Below are positions 1 to 10,900 of a stretch of 29,276 nt of DNA, one piece after another; within the stretch, counting starts at the first letter, position 1, and each line of letters starts with the position of its first letter. Position numbers and translations under genes: made by a program. Location of the stretch: contig DASVEW010000055.1 of NCBI GenBank assembly GCA_036380355.1, forward strand, positions 1-29,276, in the 5' to 3' direction. A model generated the notes under the pieces. It was not told the DNA's origin and made no database searches. It worked only from the letters and a program-made list of their open reading frames with translations. The stretch is from JACDAN01 sp036380355 (lineage in GTDB: Bacteria; Actinomycetota; Thermoleophilia; Gaiellales; Gaiellaceae).

Positions 1-1201
1 CTCCACCGTTGCCGGTGATGACGTTGTCCGCGGCGACGCTGTCGCGGGTGCCGCTCACGAAGAGGATCCCGCCGCCGTTCCCGTCGAGCCGGTTGCCGCG
101 GACCTCGGTGGCGGACACGTCGAAGAGCTCGACGGCCGCGATCTGGTTGAGGCGGAGGGTCAGGTTCTCGACGAGGTTGGCCGTCGTCTCGGGGGCGAGC
201 TCCACCCCGTAGTCGAAGTCCTGCACCGTCCCGTTGCGGACGGTGACCAGCTCATGCCCATCGTTGAGGATGCCGGAGCCGAGCCCGGTGCCGTCGATCG
301 TGTGGCCGCCGAGGTCGACGATGATCCGCGGAGCCGCGATGACGAGCCCGTCGCCGAGGCACCCGGAGAGGTCGTTCGTCACCAGCGTGCTTTGCGTCAC
401 TACCTGGCCGCAGCTCACGGCCGCGGGGACCGGCGGCAGGGGTGGGCCCGGCGGCTCGCCGGACCCCGGCGCCGCGAAGTGGATCACGAGCTCCGGCTCG
501 GTGCCGCCGTCGCCCTTCTCGCGGCTGTAGAAGCCGTGGCCTCCACCGCCGGTCTCGGCGCCCTCGGCCGCATCCCGAAGGAGGAAGCCGTGACCGCTCC
601 CGCTGTCGAGCATGGCCTGCACCTGCTCTGTGACGCTCCACCGCATGTAGCCCTCGCGCGACCAGGTCCGGCTGGCGGCGCCGGTCGTCTCGGGCTGATC
701 GCTCCAGCTCGTCGAGGCTTCTGACCAGGCCGAAGCCAGCCGTACGGCCTCGACCCTCGTGCCCACGTCTTCCTCGGAGGAGAAGACGAAGAGCCTGGCG
801 GACTCGACCACGCAGCCGGGGGGCACCGCGTCGGGCATCGCGAAGCGGAAGAGAGCCCGCGCGCGCCCGCTCGCGACGCCGGTGTCCACGTTCACGGAGC
901 CGGCGTCCACGCTCAGGACGGAGTCGCTGCCTTTGGCGCTCGACGGACTGTTCTCGTCGAGCCAAGTGTCGGCCACGACGGGAGCGGTGACCGTCGTCTC
1001 CACGCACTCCACGGCGCTCACGGAGCCGTCGCCGACCGGTGTGCCTGCCGTTTCAGGCGTGTCGCCGGCCGCGAGAGCGAGTCCGGCGGCGCCGGCGAAG
1101 CCTGCTGCCAGGCCCGGGACGGCCGTCAACACGACGACGGAGGCGAGGGCGGCGAGGCCTGAGCCACGGGCAGCATTCCGCCGCAGACGGGAGCCCTTCA
1201 T
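1..1201 (-). CDS. Secreted DNRLRE / NosD-type beta-helix protein, N-terminal 400 residues (partial)
   Basis: The reading frame opens at an ATG at 1201 and stays open to the left edge, so the C-terminus lies outside the window. Residues 1-45 look like a signal peptide: a basic start (MKGSRLRR) followed by an Ala/Leu/Val-rich segment. Residues about 65-245 form a DNRLRE-type module, with VADTWLDENSPSS, then KGSDSVL, ALFRF, SWSDQP, GFLLRDAAEG and FYSRE. A Pro/Gly linker (245-262) leads into a right-handed beta-helix of the NosD type starting at CGQVVTQSTL, with IVDLGGHTIDG, GILNDG and repeated 'RGNRLDGNG' coils. The same two modules recur in the giant gene just upstream on the same strand, so the two are relatives. 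No clear Shine-Dalgarno precedes the ATG, and a -10-like TACGGT ends 9 nt before it, so the mRNA may be leaderless. The protein is probably exported; its ligand is unknown. Confidence 0.85.
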   Translation of the reverse strand, partial: MKGSRLRRNAARGSGLAALASVVVLTAVPGLAAGFAGAAGLALAAGDTPETAGTPVGDGSVSAVECVETTVTAPVVADTWLDENSPSSAKGSDSVLSVDAGSVNVDTGVASGRARALFRFAMPDAVPPGCVVESARLFVFSSEEDVGTRVEAVRLASAWSEASTSWSDQPETTGAASRTWSREGYMRWSVTEQVQAMLDSGSGHGFLLRDAAEGAETGGGGHGFYSREKGDGGTEPELVIHFAAPGSGEPPGPPLPPVPAAVSCGQVVTQSTLVTNDLSGCLGDGLVIAAPRIIVDLGGHTIDGTGLGSGILNDGHELVTVRNGTVQDFDYGVELAPETTANLVENLTLRLNQIAAVELFDVSATEVRGNRLDGNGGGILFVSGTRDSVAADNVITGNGG

Positions 1202-1210
1202 GCACGTTCG

Positions 1211-1277
1211 ACCGTATGGCTCGGCGATGAGAAACACCTGCAAACCGGATGAGAAGCGGATCAGCGGACGATGAGAA
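1211..1277 (-). promoter_or_regulatory. Candidate OmpR-family operator and promoter of the partial secreted-protein gene
   Basis: Read on the minus strand, TTCTCATC occurs three times at an exact 22-bp period (1277-1270, 1255-1248, 1233-1226). Weaker units lie 11 bp from them: CGCTGATC at 1266-1259 and TTTGCAGG at 1244-1237. Nine nt after the last box comes TACGGT (1216-1211), a plausible -10, and the ATG follows 9 nt later. Tandem direct repeats at 11-bp steps next to a promoter are the usual form of OmpR/PhoB-family operators, and two such regulators are encoded about 22 kb away. The repeats are seen directly; the protein that binds them is inferred. Confidence 0.65.
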
Positions 1278-1315
1278 CTCGTTTACTTCCCCGTCAACCG
1301 GCACGCGCAAGGTGA

Positions 1316-1346
1316 GGCTGCGCCCGATGCGGCCTCGGGCGCAGCC
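1316..1346 (-). terminator. Strong hairpin after the giant gene
   Basis: A perfect 12-bp inverted repeat (1316-1327 with 1335-1346) encloses a 7-nt loop. It starts about 33 nt past the stop codon of the giant gene and lies before the operator of the next gene. No T-run follows, which is common for terminators in GC-rich actinobacteria. It probably separates the giant transcript from the partial gene downstream. Confidence 0.7.
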
Positions 1347-1378
1347 CCGTTCGTCGGGTGCCAGGACCCGGACCCCGC

Positions 1379-1905
1379 TCAGGGAGCGGGCTTGAACGTG
1401 ACCACGAGCTGCGGCGGATTCGAGCCCGTCTCGCGCGAGTGGAACTGCTGCTCCGCGTCCTGGCTCTCGGTCGCGTCCCTGATCAGGAACCCGTTGTTCG
1501 AGCCGCTCGAGTACATGTTCTGGACGATCGCGCCGACGCCCCACTGGCGGTAGCCGGTGCCCGAGGTGGTCGTGACGGCCGAGCCGGTCGTCGCGGGCTG
1601 GTTGCCCCACGTGACGCCGGTCTCCGTCCAGGAGCCGTTGAGGCGCAGGGCCTGGAGCGTCCGCTGGCTCGAGGATGCGGAGCCGGCGTACACGCGCAGC
1701 GTCGCGGCGTCGAGGACGCAGCCGGACGGAATCGAGGGCAGGTTGAACCGGACGAGCGCGCGGAGGTTCGCGTTCCCGCTCTTCGACATGACCTTGAGGA
1801 TCGAGTCGGTGCCCTTGTTGCTCGCCGAGCTGCTCTGGTCGATCCAGGAGTCGGCGACCGCCGTCATCGTCTGCGCGGAGCCGCAGTTGACCGTCCCGCC
1901 GGACT
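1379..1905 (-). other. DNRLRE module 3 (C-terminal end of the giant protein)
   Basis: This part of the giant gene encodes residues about 6945-7119: NCGSAQTM, then ADSWIDQSSSASNKG, ALVRFNLP, ATLRVYAG, SWTETGVTWGNQP, GFLIRDATESQDAEQQFHSR and a final beta strand LVVTFKPAP. The protein ends directly after this fold. DNRLRE modules are beta-sandwich domains found in secreted actinobacterial proteins, sometimes associated with carbohydrate binding. Confidence 0.75.
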
Positions 1906-4900
1906 GGATCGTCCACGGGTAGCTCGCGGGCGTCGCGTCGATGTTGCCGGCGGCGTCGCGGGCCCGCACCTGGAAGGTGTGCGAGCCGACGGCGAGGCCG
2001 GAGTAGGACTTCGGCGAGGTGCAGGCCGCGAACGCCGCTCCGTCGAGTGCGCACTCGAAGACCGCACCGGGCTCCGGCGAGGTGAAGGAGAACGATGCGC
2101 TCGTGCTGGTCGTCGACGAGCCGGGGCCGTCGCTGATGACGGTCTCGGGCGCCGTCTGGTCGATCGTCCACGTATATACGGCCGGGGACGCGTCGACGTT
2201 CAGGGCGGCGTCGACGGCGCGCACGCGGAAGGTGTGCGTCCCCTGGGCGAGCCCCGAGTACGACCGCGGGGTCGCGCAGGCCGTCCACGACGACGTCTCG
2301 GGTACGTCGAGCTGGCACTCGAATGTCAGGCTGCTCGCGGGCGTGGCGTCGTCGACGCCCGTGAACGTGAAGGTCGCGGAGGTGCTCGTCGTCGCGCTCA
2401 ACGGGCTGCCCGTGATGGACGTGTCAGGCGCCGTTCCGCCGCTCGGCGGCGGAGGCGGCGCGCCGCTCCCGAGCTGCAGGACGAGCAGCGGGCGGTTGTT
2501 GCTGTTCTCGCGGCTGTGGAACTGCTGCTCGGCGTCCTGGTTCTCGGTCGCGTCGCGAACGAGGAAGCCGTTGTTCGCGCCGGTGTACATCGCCTGGACC
2601 TGGCCGGCCACGTTCCAGTCGCGGTAACCGCTGCCGGAGCTCGTCGTCGCGGCGCTGCCGGCCGTCGCCGGCTGGTTCGACCAGTTGACGCCGCCCTCCG
2701 TCCAGGAGCCGCCGAGCTGGAAGGCCTGGAGAGTGCGGCCGCCCGCACCCGAAGCGGCGTAGATGCGGAGAGTCGCGCTCTGGACCGAGCAGCCCTGGGG
2801 CATCGCCGGCAGGTTGAAGCGGAAGAGGGCGCGCAGGTTGCTGCCGCTCTTCGACATCACCTTGAGAATCGAGTCCGAGCCCTTGTTGCTCGACGGGCTT
2901 CCCTGGTCGATCCAGGCGTCCGCGCTCGCGGTCAGGGTCTGCTGCGGGCCGCAGTCCACGGTCGGGCTCTGAATCGCCCACGAGTAGCCGGCCGGCGTGG
3001 CGTCCACGTTGCCCGCCCCGTCGATCGCGCGGACGCGGAAGTTGTGGGAGCCGACCGCGAGGCCCGAGTACGACTTCGGCCAGGTGCAGGCGGCGAAGGC
3101 GGCGTTGTCGAGCGAGCACTCGAACGTCGAGGGCGCCTCGGACGAGGAGAACGAGAACGACGCGTTCGTCTCCGTGGTGGTCTCCGGCGGCTGGGCGGTG
3201 ATCGTCGTCTCGGGCGCGGTCGTGTCCGCGACCATCTGGATCTCCCAGGTGTAGGAGGCCGGGGTCGCGTCGACGTTGCCCGCCGCGTCGGTCGCGCGCA
3301 CCTGGAAGGTGTGGAAGCCGACGACGAGGTCGGTGTGGGACGTCGGCGACGTGCAGGCGGCGAACGCGGCTCCGTCGAGCGCGCACTCGTAGGCCAGGCT
3401 CGCGGGCACTGTGACGTCGTCGCTGCCCGTGAAGGTGAAGTTCGCGCTCGTGGTCGTCGTCGGCGACACCGGCTGGCCGGTGATCGTCGTGTCCGGCGCG
3501 ATCGTGTCGAGGATCGTCCACGTGTAGCTCGCCGGGCTGCCGTCGACGTTGCCCGCGGCGTCGATCGCGCGCACCCGGAAGGTGTGCGAGCCGGCGGACA
3601 GGCCGGAGTAGCTCTTCGGCGAGCTGCAGGCGGCAAACGCAGCGCCGTCGAGCGAGCACTCGAAGCTCAGGCTCGCGGCCCCGGTGGTGTCGTCGCTGCC
3701 GGTGAAGCCAAAGCTCGCGTCGGTGCTCGGCGTCGTCGCGTCCGGCTGGCCGGTGATCGTCGTGTCGGGCGCAATCGTGTCGAGCACTGTCCAGGAGTAA
3801 CTCGCCGGGCTGGAGTCGACGTTGCCGGCCGCGTCCGTCGCGCGGACCTGGAACGTGTGCGAGCCGACGGAGAGGCCCGAGTACGGCTTCGGCGACGTGC
3901 AGGCGGCGAACGCAGCGCCGTCGAGCGAGCACTCGAAGCTCAGGCTTGCAGCGGGCGTGACGTTGTCGCTGCCGGTGAACTCGAAGCTCGCGGAGGTGCT
4001 CCCCGTGGAGGCGGCCGGCTGCGCCGTGATCGTCGTCTCCGGCGCGGTCGTGTCGAGCACCGTCCAGGTGTAGCTCGCCGGGCTCGCGTCGACGTTGCCG
4101 GCCGCGTCGATCGCGCGCACCTGGAAGGTGTGCGAGCCGGCGGCGAGGCCGGAGTAGTCCTTCGGCGAGCTGCAGGCGGCGAACGCAGCGCCGTCGAGCG
4201 AGCACTGGAAGCTGAGACTCGCGGCCGCGGTGGTGTCGTCGCTTCCGGTGAAGCCGAAGCTTGCGGCCGCGCTCGGCGTCGGCGAGTCCGGCTGCCCTGT
4301 GATCGTCGTCTCCGGCGCGATCGTGTCAAGCACCGTCCAGGAGTAGCTCGCCGGGCTGGCGTCGACGTTGCCCGCGCCGTCGGTCGCCCGGACCTCGAAG
4401 GTGTGCGAGCCGACGGAGAGGCCGAAGTACGACTTCGGCGACGTGCAGGCGGCGAACGCTGCTCCGTCGAGCGAGCACTGGAAGCTGAGGCTCGCGGCCG
4501 GGCTGGTGTCGTCGCTGCCTGCGAACTCGAAGCTCGCGGAGGTGCTCCCCGTGGAGGCGGCCGGCTGCGCGGTGATCGTCGTCTGCGGCGCGATCGTGTC
4601 GAGCACCGTCCAGGCGTAGCCGGCGGGGCCCTGATCGACGTTGCCCGCGGCGTCGATCGCGCGCACCTGGAAGGTGTGCGGGCCGACAGAGAGACCGGAG
4701 TAGCTCTTCGGCGACGTGCAGGCGCCGAACGCGGCTCCGTCGAGCGAGCACTCGAAGGTCAGGCTCGCAGCGGGAGTCCCGTTGTCCGTGCCCGTGAACT
4801 CGAAGGTCGCGGCGGTGCTCCCGGTCGAGGCGTCCGGCTGCGCCGTGATCGACGTCTCGGGCGCGGTCACGTCGAGGACCGTCCAGCCGAAGCTCGCCGG

Positions 4901-7900
4901 GCTGGCATCTGCATTGCCCGCCTCGTCGACGGCGCGCACCTGGAAGGTGTGCGGGCCGACGGCGAGGCCGGAGTAGGACGCGGGCGAGGTGCAGGCGCCG
5001 AATGCGTTCCCGTCGAGCGAGCACTCGAAGGCGAGGTCGGCTCCGGCGCTCGCGTCGTCGCTGCCGGTGAAGGTGAAGCTCGCGCTCGTGGCGGACGTCG
5101 ACGCCTCCGGCTGGCCCGTGATCGTCGTCTCAGGCGCGGTCACGTCGAGCACCGTCCAGGTGTGGCTCTCCGGCGTCGGGTCGACGTTGCCCGCCTCGTC
5201 GACCGCGCGCACCTCGAAGGTGTGCTGGCCGACGCTCAGCTCGGAGTTCTCGTAGGTCTTCGGGCTGACGCAGGGGCTGAACGGCGCGCCGTCGAGCGAG
5301 CACTCGAAGGTGAGCGCCGCGGCCGGGCTGTGGTCGTCCGAGCCGGTGAAGTGGAAGACGATCGAGCCCGGCTCGATGGCCGTGATCTCCGTCTCCGGGA
5401 CGATCGTGTCGAGAATCTCCCAGCCGTGGCTCGCGCTGCCCACGTTGCCCGCAGCGTCCGTCGCGCGGATCTCGAAGGTGTGGTCACCCGGAAGCAGGCC
5501 TGCGTAGGTCCTCGGGCTCGTGCAGCTCTCCCAGCCCGCCGGCTGGCCGTCGAGGCGGCACTCGAGCTCGAGCGACGAGCTGTGATTGTCGCTGGCGCCG
5601 AACCGGAAGATCCCCGACGTCTGTGTGTCCTCTGCCGGCGGCGTCTCGAGCAGGGTGACGACCGGCGCCTGGGTGTCGACCGTCCACGTCCAGACCGCGG
5701 GCTCGAGCTCGACGTTCTCGCGCTCGGAGAGGTCCGTCGCCAGCACCTCGAAGGTGTGCGTGCCCGCGCCGAGGTTCGTGATCGTGAGCCCCGAGCCGCA
5801 GGCCGACGGGAGCCCGTCCAGCAGGCACTGGAAGGTCGCGGGCTCATCGGCGGAGAAGGTGAAGGTCGCGCTCGTCGCCGAGGTCGGGTCGTCGGGCCCG
5901 GAGTGGATCGTCGTGTTCGGCGGGGTGAGGTCGGCGACCTCCCACTCGAACTGGGCGGGGATCAAACTGGCATGCCCGGCGGCGTTGATCGCCTGCACCT
6001 CGAGCGTGTACTCCTCGAGTCCGAGGTTCTCGTACGTCTTCGGCGAGGTGCAGAGCTCCCACGCCGTGCCGGTGCTCTCGCCCGTGAAGCGGCACTCGAA
6101 GGTGCTCGGCAGCTGGTCGGAGCTGAAGGTGAAGGTCGCCGTCCGGCTCTCGTTCTGGATGCCCGGATCCTCGGGCGCCTGGTCTACGGGGCCGGAGTCG
6201 ATCGTCGCGACCGGCCGCGCCAGCACCGTCCAGGCGTGCGTGGACGGGGTCAGGTCGAAGGCTCCGGCCTGGCTGCGGGCGCGCACGAGCAGCGTGTGCT
6301 GGCCGATCGCGGCGGTGAACTGGTACGGCGTGTCGCAGGAGCTCCAGGCTGCGCCGTCGATCGCGCACTCGAAGTCGGCGAGCTGGTCGTTCGAGCCGAA
6401 CTGGAACTGCACCTCGGCGCCGCCCGGCACCGATTCGAGCGTCGGATCCGCGGGTGCCTGGACGATCTCAGTCTCGGGGGAGAGCCCGGGCGCCTCGGCG
6501 ACGCCGAACGGCGAAAGGCTGCTGACGACTCCGCACACGATCCCGTTCGCCGGGTCGAGCTCGGTCGTCACGTCGACCCACTCGCTGCCGTCGAAGTGGA
6601 CGAGGTGCGGCTCGTCGAGCGAGGCCGGGCCATAAGGCAGGCACACCTCGACGTCGCCGAGGAACGTCGCCGTCGTCGAGAGGTCGAAGAAGAGGGCGCC
6701 GGCGCCCGAGAAGCCCGCGGGGAGCGGCGGAGCCCCGCTCAGTACGGTGAGCGAGGTTACGCCGGCGCCCGTGACGTCCGCGAAGGTCGCCGAGGCGCCG
6801 CCGCCCAGGTCGACCTCGACGTCCGTGCCCGTGAGTGTGTTCGTGGAGCCCGCCACGACCGTCCAGCTGCGGCTCGCCGGCGTCTCGTCGAAGTTGCCTT
6901 CGGGGTCGACCGCCCGAACCTCGAACGTGTGCGTGGCGGCGGAGAGCCCCGTGTACTCGATGCCGCTCTCGCAGTCCGCGAAGAGGGCGCCGTCGAGCGA
7001 GCACTGGAAGGTCAGGCCTACGGGCGGGGTCAGGTTGTCCGTGCCGCTGAAGAGGAAGCTGGCGGAGGTGGCCGTCGTCGGTGACGCCTCTACCGGCCCG
7101 AGGTCGATGGTGGTCTCGGGCGCGATCGAATCGGGCGCGTCGATCGTCCACTCGTGCTCGGCCGGCGGATCCTCGACCATGCTCGTGCCGTTCAGCGGCA
7201 GCGTCGTCGCGCGGACTTCGAAGACGTGCGCGCCGTTGGTGAGGCCGCTGTAGGACTGCGGCGAGGTGCACGCCGCCCACGGGCTCGTCGCGTCGACCGG
7301 GTCGAGGCGGCACTCGTAGGTCGAGCCGGGCTGGTCGAAGAACTCGAAGGTCGCGTCGGGGCTGTTGCTGATCGCGGCCGGCGCGGCGGTGATCTGCGTC
7401 GCCGGCGGGGCGATCACGTTCCACACGTGGCTCGCCGGCGACAGGTCCGTGAGCGGCACCTCGTCGGTCGCGCGGACCTGGAACGTGTGCTGGCCGCCCG
7501 TCAGCTCCGTGAGGCTCAGCGGCGAGGAGCAGGGAGCGAACGCCGCGCCGTCGAGCGCGCACTCGAAGTCGAGGTTCGCGGGCAGCGTTCCGTTGTCCGT
7601 CCCCGTGAACCGGAGCTCGACCGCGTCGGCGCTCGGGTTCGCCGGCAGCGGCGCGAGCAGCACCGTCTCCGGAGCGACGTCGTCGGTGATCGTCCACTGG
7701 TGGGTCGCCGGGACGCCGCCGACGAGCAGGTGCGGCTTCGTCGCGACGACCTCGAACGTGTGCGGGTTCTGCGCACCGGCGAGCAGGCCTTCGTAGACCC
7801 GCGGCGATTCGCACGGCTGCGGCCCCACGCCGTCGAGCGTGCACAGGAAGGACGCGTCCGGGTCGGTCGAATCGAACTCGAACGTCGCGGTCGCCGAGGT

Positions 7901-10900
7901 GCTCCCGGTTGTCGGCGGCGCGCTCGTGATCGTGACGTCCGGCGCCGTCAGGAACCCGCTCTCCCACGCGAACTCGGCCGGCGACTGGTCGCGCGTCCCG
8001 AACTGGGCCACAGCCTGGACGCGGAACAGATGGGTCCCGTACGGGACGTTCGTGTACTCCACGCCGCTCGAGCAGGGCGTGAACAGCGCGGAGTCGAGCG
8101 CGCACTCGAAGGAGACGCCCGTGCCGGAGAAGGTGAAGCTCACGGTCGTGGTGTCCGTCTGGAGGTCGGGGCCCATGTCCGGCGTGACGGTGAGGATCGT
8201 CGTCTCGGGCTCGGCCTCGACCACGAACGAGTAGCCAGGATCCGGGGCCGGCGACTGGTCGGTGTTCTCGGCGACGTCGATTGCCCGCACCTGGAAGGTG
8301 TACGGCCCGGCCTCGAGGTCGACGAACGCGATGTCGTGGAAGAAGCTGTCGTCGGCACCCGGCTCGCCGCACTCCTCCCAGACCGGCGGGAGCGGGTCGG
8401 CGGTGTTGTCGAGCGCGCACTCGAAGGTGAGCTCGAACGAGGAGGCCCAGTCGTCGTCACCGCGGAAGCTGAAGCGCAGGCCCGGCTCGAGGAACTGCTC
8501 CGGCCCGATCTCGGTCGCGCCGAGGAACTCGGTGTCCGGCGGGCTCATGTCCTGCACCCGCCAGTCGTGCGTCGCCGGCGACAGGTCCATGACCTGCTCG
8601 CCGTTCGAGTCGATGTACTGGTTGACCGCGCGCACCTCGAAGCTGTGCTCGGACGGAGCGCCGTTCTCCTCCGGCAGGAACGGGCCGGCGATGTACGGAT
8701 CGGTCGGCGACGACGTGCACGCCGTCCACGGCGAGCCGTCGACGGAGCACTGGAACGTCGCCCCGGCCTGGTCGCTTCCGAAGACGAACGCTGCGCTGAA
8801 CTCGCCGGTCGGGTCGTCGGGCGCCTGGGTGATGAACGTGTCGGGCTGGCCGGTGGTGATCCAGGTGAACGGCGCCTCGCCCGGGGCCGGTGTCGGGTCG
8901 ACGTTCCCAGCCGCGTCGATGGCGCGGACCCACAGCCAGTGCTGGCCGGAGTCGAGACCCTCGAGGAACAGGGCCGGGCCGCACCCCTGCCACGTGGTCG
9001 GGGCGGCGGGCGGCGTTCCCGCTCCGAAGGAGCACTCGAAGGACTCGACGGGCTCGTTGCTGCCGAAGACGAACGTGACGTCCGGGCCGGAGTTCGCCGG
9101 GTCGGGCGCGGACACGATCGTCGTGTCGGGCGGGGTCGTGTCGGGCGGCGTGATCACGAGCCACTCGTAGAACGCGGGCGAGATGTCGCGGTTGCCGTCC
9201 GGATCGACCGCGCGCACGTGGAAGACGTGTGCGCCGGCCGAGAGACCCGAGACCGTGTGCGGCGTCGTGCAGGCGACGAACGGCCCGCTGTCGAGCGCGC
9301 ACTCGAACTGGTCGACCGGCGTCCCGTCGAGGAGCTCGAAGCCCACGAACTCGAACGTCGCGGTCGTCTCGGCCGTCTCCTCCACCGGGCCGAGCGTGAT
9401 TTCGGTGTCCGGGCCGGACATGTCGACGACGGTCCAGTTCCGGGTCGCTCCGACCGGGTCGAGGTTCCCGGCCTCGTCGATCGCCTGGACGAGCAGGGTG
9501 TGCGGGCCGGGTGTCGTGACCTCGATCTCCTCCGGCGTCTCGCAGTTTCCGAGGTCGACGCCGTCGAGCGTGCACTGGAACGCGAGCTCGAGCGCCGGCG
9601 TGAAGTCGTCCGTGCCGGAGAACTCGAACGTGCTGATGAAGTTCGGCGTGGACGTGCCCTCGCCCGGGCCGCGGGTGATCGTCGTCGACGGCGGCGTGAC
9701 GTCCGGTCCGATGACCTCCCACGCGAAGACCGCCGGGGTCAGGTCCATCCAGCCGAACTCGTTGATCGCCTGCACCATGAACTCGTGGTCGCCTGCCGCC
9801 AGCGGCCCGACGGTGACCGGCGACTCGCAGAAGAAGAACGGGTCGCCGTCGATCGAGCACTGGATGATCGTCCCGGGCTGGTCGGCCCAGAACTCGAAGG
9901 TCGCCGAGCCGCTCGTCGAGGTCGGGATCCCCTCGGCGTTCAGCGGGCCGTCGGGCCCGGAGAGGATGTAGGTCTCGGGCGCCATTCCGGGCGACGCGGT
10001 CGCGATCGCGAACAGCGAGAAGCCCTCGGCCTCGCCGCAGATCCGGCCCGGGACCGAGAACGGGTCGTTCAGGGTGGTGATCTCGACCCACTCGCTGCCG
10101 TCGAAGTGGAGCAGGCGGAGAGGCGGCGTCTCCGACCCGTAGTCGAGCGGGTTGTAGGGGAGGCAGACGACGACGGGCTCCGTGAACGCGGCGGTCGTCG
10201 AGATGTCGTAGATGGACGCGGTAGCGCCGCCGAAGCCCTCCGGCAGCGGCGGGCCGCCGTCGAGTGCGTCGAGCGTGGTGAAGCCGGCGGTCTCGACCGA
10301 GAAGAAGGTGACGGTCGCGCTCCCGCCGCCGCCGGGCAGCGGCAGCGAGACGACGACGTTGGAGCCGACGGGCGTGTTCGGGTCACCCGTGGGAGTCGCG
10401 ATCGTCCACGAGCGGGATGCCGGCGTGGCGTCCACGTTGCCGGACGGATCGGTCGCCTGGGCGGTGAAGGTGTACGAGCCGGGCGCCAGGTCGGTCAGCT
10501 CGGTGACGGCTCCCGGCTCGCACTCCGCCGGGGCGCCGTTCAGCGTGCAGGTGATCGTCGCCGTCGGGTCGTCCGAGCTGACGCCCAGGTAGGCGGAAGT
10601 GCTGATCGTCGTCGCCGGCGGCCCGAAGTCGATCGAGGTCTCGGGCGGCGTGAGGTCGATGACCGTCCACGTGTGGGTGGCCGGCACCGGCTCGAACTCG
10701 AGCGGCTCTCCCCTCCAGTCGAGCCCTGTGTAGACGGTCTGCACCTGGAAGGTGTGCTCACCGGGCCAGAGGTTCGTGTACTCCTTGGGCGACGTGCAGA
10801 GGCCGAACGGGCGACCGTCGAGCGAGCAGTAGAACTCGGCGTCCGGGTCGAACGGCTCGCTCGTGAACTCGAACGTCGCGGTCGTGCTCGTCCCGCTGGC

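Noticed and set aside
3480..5390. Regular repeats considered as a CRISPR array
   Set aside because: The period is 273 bp, a multiple of three, the units are coding and nearly identical over their full length, and there are no unique spacers.
1358..7084. A 1908-codon plus-strand frame opposite the giant gene
   Set aside because: Its product is Arg/Ala/Gly/Val-rich with no domains and mirrors the 273-bp repeats of the real gene. Long antisense frames are expected in GC-rich genes with few stop-prone codons.
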